From: Bacteroidota bacterium
GTDB taxonomy: Bacteria > Bacteroidota > Kryptoniia > Kryptoniales > JAKASW01
Length of the DNA stretch: 8,482 nt
Assembly: GCA_021796055.1 (NCBI GenBank)
Contig: JAJYOS010000238.1
Coordinates: 1-8,482, forward strand
Direction of reading: 5' to 3'
Position 1 is the stretch's first letter. The number at the start of each line of letters is the position of its first letter. The notes under the pieces are model-generated. The model saw only the letters and a program-made list of their open reading frames with translations. It did not search any database and had not been told where the DNA came from. Of this stretch, positions 1 to 6,717 are shown piece by piece. Position numbers and translations under genes: made by a program.

Positions 1-961
1 GGACAGCGATACTTTCAAGAATTTCGAAGAATGTTACGGCCCGCGTCCCTACCAACGAGTGCGCCCTTTTGAGAGCGAGTGTCAGAATCTCATCGCGGTT
101 GAGAACTCCCCCTAATTCAGCCACGCTGTCGAAAAAGAGCTTGAGAATCCTTTTCTGTTCTTCAAGTATTCGCGTCTTCTGTTTTACTTTGAGACGAAGG
201 GTAATTGTGAAGGCACCGAGCGCGAAGATGATAAAAAGCGTTATGAGAAGCATCACTTTGATCTGCGCGGAATAGCGATCGAAGAAACTCACGGGGAGTA
301 GACGCATGTCGAGCGGAGATCTTAAAAGAAGGTCGTTATGATCCGTGAATGGCTTTTCGTACGAAAATCTCGTCGAGATCCCTGTTATTGAGACCCTTTC
401 CCCATCGTGGAACTGAGCAAGTCCAATTTGCGGATACATCCTGAAATCCCAGTAGGCCGAAGCCGTATCCTTAGAACGGCCGACGAAATAGAATGAGATG
501 CCGTTAGTCTTGAATTCGCGGGAGACGATGGTTCCTTTGCACGTAACGAGCATGCCATGGAAGGTCCCATTCCTGACTTGCTCCACGGAAGCGTGGACCG
601 GTACGACTTTAATGCCTCGCTCCATTACAACAATGCGCGGTGACTCGATTTCCTCCTGACCGTAATGAATACCCAGTTTGCCGGTTACGCGGACGCTGTC
701 TCCGACGAAAAGCGTAGGCCCCTTGTACGCGTATTGGAAGAGTTGAATCCCCGCGGTGCGATTTTGAATGAATGACACCAAGGCGCCGTCGGTTCTCGCG
801 GAAGGAACCGTGACGACTCCCGACACGGTAACCACTTTTTGGGTTTCCTCCGAAACAGAATTCCTCGGCGTCATCCGAATCGCTTCTGCTAACGAAGTGA
901 CTGGCTGGTTGGGTTTTGAGAAGAGTAGGATTGCAGAGAGCAGCAGGCTGAAGCGACTCAA
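1..961 (-). CDS. Membrane sensor protein with periplasmic OB-fold-like region and GAF-like domain, 3' end outside window
   Basis: Reading leftward from a TTG at 961-959, 320 codons are open to the window edge, so the C-terminus is missing. Residues 1-14 are hydrophobic and signal-like (SLLLSAILLF). Residues 43-110 and about 137-222 look like two OB-fold-like beta modules: VSGVVTVPS, SFIQNRTAGIQLF and GDSVRVTGKL in the first, CKGTIVS and DGERVSITG in the second. A membrane helix follows at about 234-256, then a basic coiled coil (257-275) and what looks like the start of a GAF domain (RILKLFFDSVAEL onward). The missing part is probably a histidine kinase or another signalling output; that is inference. 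The TTG is chosen because it overlaps the TGA of the upstream response regulator (TTGA) and has GGAGAGG a few bases upstream, which points to translational coupling. It is probably the partner of that regulator. Confidence 0.75.
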   Translation of the reverse strand, partial: MSRFSLLLSAILLFSKPNQPVTSLAEAIRMTPRNSVSEETQKVVTVSGVVTVPSARTDGALVSFIQNRTAGIQLFQYAYKGPTLFVGDSVRVTGKLGIHYGQEEIESPRIVVMERGIKVVPVHASVEQVRNGTFHGMLVTCKGTIVSREFKTNGISFYFVGRSKDTASAYWDFRMYPQIGLAQFHDGERVSITGISTRFSYEKPFTDHNDLLLRSPLDMRLLPVSFFDRYSAQIKVMLLITLFIIFALGAFTITLRLKVKQKTRILEEQKRILKLFFDSVAELGGVLNRDEILTLALKRAHSLVGTRAVTFFEILESIAV

Positions 962-1617
962 GAAGGTCCTCTCCCGCCAGGTTCATCACTCGTCAGGAGA
1001 TTCTGCACCGAATGGAGGAGTTCGGCCAGCGACACTGGTTTAGCCAGCCAGTGGTCCGCCCGCGATCTCTTGAGCCGTTCAATCGCGGCGGAGGATAGGT
1101 TGCCCGATAGGACAAGTACCTTCAGTTGGTGAGTCCCTTTTCTGTTGCTTAGGAGTTCGAGCATTTTGAACCCATCTATTCCCGGCATCATCAGATCGAG
1201 CAGCACGAGGTCAGGCTTAGATTCGCCGAGAAGTATCAGGGCCTCATAGCCGTCGTGACTTATCGCGACTTCGCAGCTCTCAATTTTCTCGCGTAATACT
1301 TCCCGAGTCATTTCGGCATAACTTTCATCGTCGTCGATGATCAGTATCTTCTTTTTACGTTCCCCCCGCGGTTCGAAATTGATGTCCATATTGTGCGCCT
1401 TAAGAAATGTTCTGAGATCGGAAGGCCAAATTCTGAAATGTCCCCCAGGAGTGGAGTATGCTTTTAGCTTGCCGGACCTAATCCAGTTATTAATCGTTCT
1501 CGGTGTGACGCGACAAATTTCCGCTGCTTGTCCAACGGCTAAAGGTTTCGTCACCGAGATTTCGTGCGTCAGCATTTCCTGTTTTTCTCGATTTTCCTGA
1601 TGTTCCAACTTTAACAC
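958..1617 (-). CDS. Response regulator with N-terminal MerR/excisionase-type HTH and C-terminal receiver domain
   Basis: This 219-residue protein has the reverse of the usual response-regulator order. Residues 24-75 form a MerR/excisionase-like winged helix: PLAVGQAAEICRVTPRTINN, then W45, SGKLKAY and TPGGHFRI. Residues 88-210 are a CheY-like receiver with acidic pocket D95-D97, phosphoacceptor D141 (LVLLDLMMPG), switch S171 (VLVLSG) and K193 (LAKP), so every key catalytic residue is present. It should bind DNA and be switched by phosphorylation, most likely from the sensor encoded immediately downstream, whose TTG start overlaps this stop. The GTG start at 1617 is preceded by AGGGG at a spacing of 5. 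An ATG at residue 15 is an alternative, but its AGGA lies too close. Target genes are unknown; the divergent Rrf2 operon and its own promoter are candidates. Confidence 0.9.
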   Translation of the reverse strand: MLKLEHQENREKQEMLTHEISVTKPLAVGQAAEICRVTPRTINNWIRSGKLKAYSTPGGHFRIWPSDLRTFLKAHNMDINFEPRGERKKKILIIDDDESYAEMTREVLREKIESCEVAISHDGYEALILLGESKPDLVLLDLMMPGIDGFKMLELLSNRKGTHQLKVLVLSGNLSSAAIERLKRSRADHWLAKPVSLAELLHSVQNLLTSDEPGGRGPS

Positions 1618-1656
1618 TTTTGCCCCTGACTTCCAAAGAAAAACAGCCTATCCATG

Positions 1657-1666
1657 CTGAATTCAG
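1657..1666. promoter_or_regulatory. 10-base palindrome in the divergent intergenic region
   Basis: CTGAATTCAG is a perfect palindrome about 40 bases upstream of the response-regulator start. It may be an operator half or chance; only one copy was seen in the gap. Confidence 0.2.
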
Positions 1667-1688
1667 TGAAAATTGACCGCAAGTTTAG

Positions 1689-1707
1689 TTGGGAGTTACA
1701 CTCCGAA
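1689..1707. promoter_or_regulatory. Dyad-symmetric operator-like site in the divergent intergenic region
   Basis: GGAGT-TAC-ACTCC (1692-1704) is a perfect 5-base dyad with a 3-base centre. After one G:G mismatch on each side the symmetry continues with TT/AA (1689-1690 and 1706-1707). It lies in the 241-base gap between the leftward response-regulator operon and the rightward Rrf2 operon, so it could serve either. A second, weaker GGAGGTGCTTCC-like echo sits nearby at about 1725-1737. The binding protein is unknown, and a chance dyad of this size is possible. Confidence 0.3.
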
Positions 1708-1808
1708 TTGTCGCTTCCGATTTCGGAGGTGCTTCCAATTTGCCAACTGAAAACCCTCCCAGGGTTTGGCGTAGACACGAAAAGAAAATATGGAGATGAG
1801 ATTTTCGC

Positions 1809-1837
1809 TTGACTGAATAACACCTGAAAGTTAAATT
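1809..1837 (+). promoter_or_regulatory. Candidate promoter of the Rrf2 operon
   Basis: TTGACT (1809-1814) is followed after 17 bases by TAAATT (1832-1837), a good sigma70-type -35 and a fair -10, about 20 bases upstream of the Rrf2 gene start. The -10 region also reads TAAATTTC, close to the Bacteroidota-type TAnnTTTG box. Rrf2 regulators often repress their own promoter, so an operator would be expected here; the bases at 1848-1865 contain the direct repeat ATGTCT. Not tested experimentally. Confidence 0.4.
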
Positions 1838-1858
1838 TCGGATAGAAATGTCTGATAT

Positions 1859-2308
1859 ATGTCTCTGATCTTTAGCAGGCAGTGTGAATATGCTCTCCAG
1901 GCAGTCCTCTATATATCTGCGCAGGAGGAGAGCAAGTTCACCAACATAATAGAAATCAGCGAACGGCTCGACATCCCGATGCCGTTCCTCGGCAAAACCC
2001 TCCAGCTCCTTGTTCAGCACAAGGTGCTTCAGTCACTAAAGGGGCCGCGGGGAGGGTTCAAGCTCGCTAAACCTCCGGATGAAATTGCCCTCTTTCACGT
2101 CGTCGATGCGATCGATGGGACCGACTTTCTCACTTCGTGCGTGCTTGGTTTTTCCGAATGCTCCAGCAAGAACCCTTGCCCGGTACACTCGGATTGGGGA
2201 GCGCTCCGGGATCGCGTTTACCAGATGCTTGCCACCAAAACGATAGCAGACATATCGAAAGAAATCACCGATAGCAAGCAACTTCGGACTAAACTGAGGC
2301 TTCTGTAA
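1859..2308 (+). CDS. Rrf2-family transcriptional regulator with Fe-S cluster cysteines (IscR/NsrR-like)
   Basis: This 149-residue protein has a normal length for Rrf2 regulators. The N-terminal winged helix begins with the typical SRQCEYALQAVLYIS, continues with the recognition region FLGKTLQLLVQHKVL, and has the wing GPRGGFKLA at residues 62-70. The effector region carries C94, C101 and C107 (C-x6-C-x5-C) followed by H110, the arrangement used in IscR, NsrR and relatives to hold a 2Fe-2S or 4Fe-4S cluster. It is therefore likely to sense nitric oxide, oxygen, redox state or Fe-S status, and probably controls the three genes that follow, the first only 5 bases downstream. Assignment to NsrR or IscR specifically is not possible from sequence alone. 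The ATG start matches the family's N-terminus, although the Shine-Dalgarno is weak (GGATAGAA about 11 bases upstream). Confidence 0.9.
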   Translation: MSLIFSRQCEYALQAVLYISAQEESKFTNIIEISERLDIPMPFLGKTLQLLVQHKVLQSLKGPRGGFKLAKPPDEIALFHVVDAIDGTDFLTSCVLGFSECSSKNPCPVHSDWGALRDRVYQMLATKTIADISKEITDSKQLRTKLRLL

Positions 2309-2313
2309 TTTTT

Positions 2314-3411
2314 ATGGATTTATATAGGACAAAAATATCCGAAACTATTGACGCGCCTGTTAAAATCGTAAGGCTCAAGGACGGAAGGGAAATCAAGAAG
2401 GTTTCCGATAAGAGACTCTTAAGAAAGGGAGGAGCGGACATAAGAGGATATGTCCAGTTGTTCTTCTTTTTCATCACACTCTGGATCGGAGTGGACTTCT
2501 ATCTCTTCATGAACGCGTTGTCGAAAGGAGTACCTGCTGTCGTGACGCGTCCTCCGGGAGTCGAAGGGTTCCTGCCAATCAGCGCGTTGATGAGCCTGAG
2601 GTATTTTATCCTGACCGGCATAATAAATCATATCCATCCGGCGGGCTTTTTCATCTTTGTCGCGGTGATTTTCATTTCAGTTTTTATGAAGAAGGGATTT
2701 TGCAGTTGGATCTGCCCAGTGGGATTCATTTCCGAATCGCTCTATGAATTCGGCGGGAAGCTGCTCGGAAGAAATTTCACACTTCCGAAGTGGGTGGATA
2801 TCCCCTTGCGTTCGCTCAAATACCTGCTCCTCGCGTTCTTCTTCATTTCCGTCTCTGTTCTCTCGGCGCAGGAGCTTGGCTCCTTCATTCACTCCGATTT
2901 CAACAAAGTCGCGGACATCAAGATGTACATGTTCTTCGCGCACATCTCAACATTCTCAATTGTGATCATAGGTCTTCTGCTGATCCTCTCCGTGTTCTAC
3001 AAAAATTTCTGGTGCAGATACGCCTGTCCTTACGGCGCTCTCCTTGGGATCTCCAGTCTTATCAGTCCGCTAAAGATCAGAAGGGTGGAGCGGTCATGCA
3101 TTGATTGCGGCCTTTGCTCGCAGGCTTGCCCATCCGGTCTTCCGGTCGATAAACTGGACTCGGTAAGCTCCGCGGAGTGCAACGCTTGCTATTCATGCGT
3201 CGAAGCTTGCCCGGTCAAGAATACTCTCAATCTGTCGCTCCGGTCGGGCGAGAAAGGGCTTTCTCAGAAGCAGTACGCATTACTTCTACTTGGAATATAT
3301 TTCGGTGTTGTAGGTGTCGCGGTACTAGCGGGGCTCTGGCAGAACTCAATTCCATTTAATGAATATTTAATTCTGTTCAAGAACCTTGGGGCAATAAGTC
3401 ATGCCTTCTAA
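2314..3411 (+). CDS. NapH-like membrane polyferredoxin (4Fe-4S binding protein)
   Basis: This 365-residue integral membrane protein has hydrophobic segments near residues 47-67, 92-124, 168-184, 208-229 and 321-341. Two membrane-edge CxxxCP motifs are present, C130/C134 (CSWICPVG) and C234/C238 (CRYACPYG), as in the NapH, CcoG and NosR C-terminal family. Two classical 4Fe-4S motifs follow: C262/C265/C268/C272 and C289/C292/C295/C299. Such proteins pass electrons from the quinone pool or a cytoplasmic donor across the membrane to a periplasmic or membrane partner. There is no FMN-binding domain as in full NosR, and no nap or nos genes nearby, so the partner is unknown. It is 5 bases downstream of the Rrf2 gene and overlaps the hemerythrin gene by 11 bases, which indicates one mRNA. 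No clear Shine-Dalgarno precedes the ATG; translation may be coupled to the upstream gene. Confidence 0.88.
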   Translation: MDLYRTKISETIDAPVKIVRLKDGREIKKVSDKRLLRKGGADIRGYVQLFFFFITLWIGVDFYLFMNALSKGVPAVVTRPPGVEGFLPISALMSLRYFILTGIINHIHPAGFFIFVAVIFISVFMKKGFCSWICPVGFISESLYEFGGKLLGRNFTLPKWVDIPLRSLKYLLLAFFFISVSVLSAQELGSFIHSDFNKVADIKMYMFFAHISTFSIVIIGLLLILSVFYKNFWCRYACPYGALLGISSLISPLKIRRVERSCIDCGLCSQACPSGLPVDKLDSVSSAECNACYSCVEACPVKNTLNLSLRSGEKGLSQKQYALLLLGIYFGVVGVAVLAGLWQNSIPFNEYLILFKNLGAISHAF

Positions 3412-3868
3412 CGAACATTCCTTTCAACCGATCGAACGATTGAAATGGGAACATGCGAAAATCATTGAGGAGGTCGACCGGCTCTGCGTCACTGCGCGGG
3501 ACGACTCCTACCACTCATCGGAAATGGGAGCGAAAATCGCCGCTGTCTTCAAGTTTCTCGAACTGCACCAGGAAGCCGAGGAAAGATTCCTCCTCCCGCT
3601 GGTCTCGCGGCTGGACGACGGGACGTTCGATGGGATCCGAAGGGAGCACCTTGATTTTCTTCGTTCGTCTGACGCGCTTCTGGCGAAGGTATCATTAGGG
3701 ACACGGGGAACGGGGAAAGGTCTCCTGACCGTTCTAAGAGAGGATCTTGAGAGGCATTTCATGATGGAAGAGAGAAGCGTTTTTGACGGCTCGGCAAAAA
3801 TTCTTTCGCGGGCGCAGGTGGATATCCTACGAATCAAGTTAGCTTCGCGGAAAGACGTCGAATTATGA
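3401..3868 (+). CDS. Hemerythrin HHE-domain protein
   Basis: This 155-residue soluble protein is predicted to be a four-helix di-iron protein. The ligand pattern is complete: H18 (WEHAK), H56 and E60 (LHQEAEE), H83 (REHLDF), H119 and E123 (RHFMMEE), i.e. H...HxxxE...H...HxxxE. Family members bind oxygen or nitric oxide, store iron or, as in YtfE/Ric, help repair Fe-S centres. This protein lacks the N-terminal ScdA/Ric cysteine domain, so it is a bare hemerythrin domain rather than a full Ric. The start lies 11 bases inside the end of the polyferredoxin gene and has GGGG at a spacing of 9. Its stop overlaps the next start as ATGA. Operon position after an Rrf2 Fe-S sensor supports a role in NO, oxygen or iron stress, but the exact ligand is inference. 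Confidence 0.87.
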   Translation: MPSNEHSFQPIERLKWEHAKIIEEVDRLCVTARDDSYHSSEMGAKIAAVFKFLELHQEAEERFLLPLVSRLDDGTFDGIRREHLDFLRSSDALLAKVSLGTRGTGKGLLTVLREDLERHFMMEERSVFDGSAKILSRAQVDILRIKLASRKDVEL

Positions 3869-4647
3869 CTCTCAAAGAATTCTTGCCGAGGGAGCACGGT
3901 GCCTGGGCAATGTGGATAGTCCCGATTCTTTCCGCCGCCATCGTCACGCGATTCTCCGCGTTGTACTATTTATTTTTTCTAAGTTTTGCGCTCCTCTTCG
4001 TCGCGCACCATCCGATTGTCCTGATCGTTAAGCGAAGAAAATTGTCGGAGTGGAGGGAGCTTTGGCAGGTGGGTGTGCTGGCCATTCCCGCTTTTCTGCT
4101 GGGACTTACCCTCGTGTTATTTGCCGGTCGCGTCTGGCTGATTCTGTTCGGCGCTGTTGAGCTGGCACTCTTCGCCGTAAGCGTGAAGAATTTTCTCGAC
4201 AGGGAGCAGCGTTCGTTCATCAACGAACTGGGGATCGTCGCCGCATTGACGCTGACGGCGCCCGCCGCTTACTATGTCGTATCCGGAGAGCTCGACGCGA
4301 CAGCAGCCGAGCTTTTCCTGATGAATTTCCTTTTCTTCGGGAGCAGTGTGTTCTATGTGAAAATGAGAATTGAGTTTCTGAAAGAGAAGGGGAAATGGGA
4401 AGGGAAAGCTCGGACAGCGCTTGTGATGACGATTATCTATCACTTCTTTCTCCTGGCTATTCTTATGTCCGCGACGGCGGTAGGTGTTTTTAACCCCTGG
4501 CTGCTAGCAGGTTTTGTGCCGGTGCTTGCGCAAGTGATTGTCGGAACCCTTTCAGGAAAAAAAAAGATGAGCTTCACCAGGCTCGGCGTCGCGTTGGTTT
4601 TTCAGTCCGCCGTTTTCCTCGGTGTCATGGGGGTCTTTTTCAGATAG
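3865..4647 (+). CDS. YwiC-like family integral membrane protein
   Basis: This 260-residue, very hydrophobic protein has roughly eight or nine membrane helices (near 15-35, 36-53, 69-87, 90-106, 122-138, 149-165, 185-205, 208-230 and 239-259). The N-terminal PREHGAWAMW at residues 8-17 and the internal SSVFYVKMRIEF are the signatures that suggest the YwiC-like family. The biochemical role of the family is not established. In Bacillus, ywiC sits beside nitrate-respiration and Fnr genes, which fits the anaerobic/NO flavour of this operon. The ATG overlaps the hemerythrin stop by four bases (ATGA), with GGAAAG about 10 bases upstream, so translation is probably coupled. It is the last gene of the operon; a weak hairpin follows. 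Confidence 0.8.
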   Translation: MTLKEFLPREHGAWAMWIVPILSAAIVTRFSALYYLFFLSFALLFVAHHPIVLIVKRRKLSEWRELWQVGVLAIPAFLLGLTLVLFAGRVWLILFGAVELALFAVSVKNFLDREQRSFINELGIVAALTLTAPAAYYVVSGELDATAAELFLMNFLFFGSSVFYVKMRIEFLKEKGKWEGKARTALVMTIIYHFFLLAILMSATAVGVFNPWLLAGFVPVLAQVIVGTLSGKKKMSFTRLGVALVFQSAVFLGVMGVFFR

Positions 4648-4662
4648 GTGAAATGTCGCGCT

Positions 4663-4688
4663 GGGAATCTGCGCGATTTGGGATTCCC
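4663..4688 (+). terminator. Weak hairpin after the YwiC-like gene
   Basis: GGGAATC (4663-4669) pairs with GATTCCC (4682-4688) around a 12-base loop, 15 bases after the YwiC-like stop. No T-run follows, so it is at best a weak or factor-assisted terminator, or a structure in a read-through transcript into the kinase gene. Confidence 0.35.
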
Positions 4689-4728
4689 TCAGTTGGTTGT
4701 TAAATTAGCTCTCGCAAATCACCTTCAT

Positions 4729-4733
4729 TGGAG
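4729..4733 (+). promoter_or_regulatory. Ribosome binding site that decides the kinase start
   Basis: TGGAG lies 9 bases before ATG 4743. The alternative in-frame TTG at 4728 would place this site inside the gene and has no Shine-Dalgarno of its own, so ATG 4743 is preferred. Confidence 0.5.
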
Positions 4734-4742
4734 TCTAACGAA

Positions 4743-5657
4743 ATGAGTTTACTTGTCGTCGGGTCGATAGCGCTCGACACTATCGAGACGCCATTCGGCC
4801 GCGCGGACATGGTCGCTGGCGGGAGCGCGGTCTATATCTCTGCCGCGGCATCGTACTTCACCGCTCCGATACGTATCGTAGGGGTTGTGGGAAGCGATTT
4901 CCCTAAGTCTGAGATCGAATTCCTGGCATCACGCGGCATCGATACCGCCGGTATTCAGATAGTGAAAGGAGGTAAGACCTTTCACTGGAGCGGTCGTTAC
5001 CACTATGATCTCAATCAGCGCGACACTCTCAAAACTGATTTGAACGTCTTTGAAAAGTTCGATCCCGTTCTCCCCGAGTCTTACAAGAGGAGTAGGTATG
5101 TTCTTCTCGGCAACATCGATCCGGTTCTCCAGAGAAGGGTAATCGAATCGATGGACCAGAAGCCGGAGCTCGTGATATGCGACACGATGAACTTCTGGAT
5201 TGAAGGTAAGCGCGACGAGCTGCTCAGGACGCTGAAGCTTGTCGATGTCATCATAGTAAATGACTCCGAAGCTAGGCTCCTCTCCGCGGAACCAAACCTT
5301 GTGAAGGCCGCGAAGAAAATCATGCAGATGGGTCCGCGTATCGTGATAATAAAGAAGGGCGAGCATGGCGCGCTTCTGTTCACCAACGGTACGGTATTCT
5401 CCGCCCCGGCATTCCCACTTGAATATATATATGATCCTACTGGAGCCGGTGATACTTTTGCCGGCGGCTTCATCGGACACCTTGCCCGAACGGAGGACTT
5501 CTCCGACGAGAACCTCAGACGCGCCGTGATCTACGGAAGCGTCATGGCTTCGTTCTCGGTGGCAAAGTTCGGGACGGAAGCCTTGAAGGATTTGTCAGAC
5601 ATCGAAATAATGGGGCGCTACCGTGACTTCATCGACTTATCAAGGTTCGAAGAATAA
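4743..5657 (+). CDS. PfkB-family carbohydrate kinase
   Basis: The protein has 304 residues from ATG 4743 (309 if TTG 4728 is used). It begins with the PfkB substrate-binding pattern (VVGSIALDTIET, then AGGSAVYISAAA and GVVGSDFP). Near the C-terminus it has the ATP/anion-hole signature DPTGAGDTFAGGFIGH, whose D in GAGD is the catalytic base of the ribokinase fold. VNDSEARLL and IIKKGEHGALL are typical of the intervening region. It should phosphorylate a sugar or nucleoside with ATP in the cytoplasm; the substrate cannot be read from sequence. Its end overlaps the MtnA-type isomerase gene by 35 bases, which suggests a substrate in the methylthioribose, deoxyribose or ribose-1-phosphate salvage range. 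It is about 95 bases downstream of the YwiC-like gene, so it may have its own promoter, though no strong one was seen. Confidence 0.85.
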   Translation: MSLLVVGSIALDTIETPFGRADMVAGGSAVYISAAASYFTAPIRIVGVVGSDFPKSEIEFLASRGIDTAGIQIVKGGKTFHWSGRYHYDLNQRDTLKTDLNVFEKFDPVLPESYKRSRYVLLGNIDPVLQRRVIESMDQKPELVICDTMNFWIEGKRDELLRTLKLVDVIIVNDSEARLLSAEPNLVKAAKKIMQMGPRIVIIKKGEHGALLFTNGTVFSAPAFPLEYIYDPTGAGDTFAGGFIGHLARTEDFSDENLRRAVIYGSVMASFSVAKFGTEALKDLSDIEIMGRYRDFIDLSRFEE

Positions 5658-6705
5658 TACCCTCAGGGCTGACTCTCAGGCAGTGGATCTACCTGACCCA
5701 ATAAGGTGGGAGAACGGCGAGGTCGCAATAATCGATCAGACCCTCCTCCCGATGGAAGAGAAATTTCTGCGGTCGAGAAACTATCGCGACGTTTGTGAAT
5801 GGATCGAGTCTCTTCGCATCCGTGGGGCACCCGCGATAGGGATAGCGGCCGCGTATGCCGCCGCGCTAGCGGCCTTCGAGTTCGAATCTCATGGCGAGAT
5901 CGACGAGAAGCTAAAGGGGGCGCTCAAGGAAATAAATGATACCAGGCCAACCGCGGTCAATATCCGGAACATACTCTCCAGGTTGGGAAGGCTCGACATT
6001 CGGGGAGAGAGCGTCGGAAATGCGTTTGTCGAAGAAGCGCATAGAATCCTTTCAGAAGAAATTGATTCCTGCAAAAAGATAGGAAGGTTCGGACTCGAGC
6101 TGGTTCCGGAACACGCGGTCATACTGACTCACTGCCATACCGGCGGACTTGCGACCGGCGGTTATGGTACGGCGCTCGGGATGATACGTGCGGCGCAGGA
6201 AGCGGGGAAGAATGTAAAAGTGTTCGCGGACGAGACGCGTCCACTGCTGCAGGGAGCGAGACTGACCGCCTGGGAGTTGAAGAAGCTTGGGATTGATTTC
6301 AGGCTGATAGTCGACAGCGCGTCGGGGATTACGATGAAGAAGTTTAAGGTTGATCTTGTTGTCGTCGGCGCGGACAGGATCGCGTCGAACGGCGACACTG
6401 CCAACAAGATAGGAACGTATAATCTTTCCGTTCTCTGCAAAGAGCACAAGATACCTTTCTATATCGCGGCTCCTTCTTCGAGCTTCGACCTTTCGGCGAA
6501 GTCGGGAGAAGATATTCCAATCGAGGAAAGAAATCCGGACGAAGTCACGCACTTCCGCGACTGTCGCTCGGCGCCGGAGAATATTTCGGTCTACGCACCG
6601 GCCTTCGACGTCTCTCCGGCGGAGAACATTGCGGCGTTCATAACGGAGAAGGGAATAATCAGACCGCCGTTCGTGGGGAATATCGCGAAGACAATAGGCC
6701 GCTGA
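5623..6705 (+). CDS. mtnA: S-methyl-5-thioribose-1-phosphate isomerase (MtnA-type)
   Basis: This 360-residue protein belongs to the aldose-ketose isomerase branch of the eIF2B-like family and would convert 5-methylthioribose 1-phosphate to 5-methylthioribulose 1-phosphate in methionine salvage. Landmarks in order are DQTLLP (38-43), RGAPAIGIAAAYA (67-79), the active-site C171 in THCHTGGLATGGYGTALG, the catalytic D251 in VVGADRIASNGD, NKIGTYNLSVL, IPFYIAAPSSSFD, IPIEERNPDEVTH, and PAFDVSPAENIAAFITEKGI near the end. GTG 5623 has GGGG at a spacing of 7 and overlaps the kinase gene by 35 bases; GTG 5683, just before the conserved core, is an alternative with no well-placed Shine-Dalgarno. MtnA proteins are usually near 350 residues, so either start fits. 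A ribose-1,5-bisphosphate or 5-deoxyribose-1-phosphate substrate is possible, but the motifs are MtnA-like. Confidence 0.9.
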   Translation: MTSSTYQGSKNNTLRADSQAVDLPDPIRWENGEVAIIDQTLLPMEEKFLRSRNYRDVCEWIESLRIRGAPAIGIAAAYAAALAAFEFESHGEIDEKLKGALKEINDTRPTAVNIRNILSRLGRLDIRGESVGNAFVEEAHRILSEEIDSCKKIGRFGLELVPEHAVILTHCHTGGLATGGYGTALGMIRAAQEAGKNVKVFADETRPLLQGARLTAWELKKLGIDFRLIVDSASGITMKKFKVDLVVVGADRIASNGDTANKIGTYNLSVLCKEHKIPFYIAAPSSSFDLSAKSGEDIPIEERNPDEVTHFRDCRSAPENISVYAPAFDVSPAENIAAFITEKGIIRPPFVGNIAKTIGR

Positions 6706-6717
6706 GGTGACTTGGGA

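Noticed and set aside
609..989. 126-codon minus-strand open frame with an ATG start
   Set aside because: It overlaps, in another frame, the continuous TTG-started sensor gene, whose translation has a signal sequence, OB-like motifs and a membrane helix; this frame gives low-complexity, Arg-rich sequence.
3401..3868. Full-length Ric/YtfE/ScdA repair protein
   Set aside because: The N-terminal ScdA domain with its conserved cysteines is absent; only the hemerythrin domain is present.
4648..4742. SAM or other riboswitch upstream of the kinase-mtnA pair
   Set aside because: Only 95 bases with a single 7-base stem; no SAM-riboswitch core could be recognised.
4929..5480. 183-codon minus-strand open frame antisense to the PfkB kinase
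   Set aside because: The sense strand carries clear PfkB motifs; the antisense translation shows no domain pattern.
6052..6552. 166-codon minus-strand open frame antisense to mtnA
   Set aside because: The sense strand has complete MtnA motifs; the antisense product is Arg-rich and unrecognisable.
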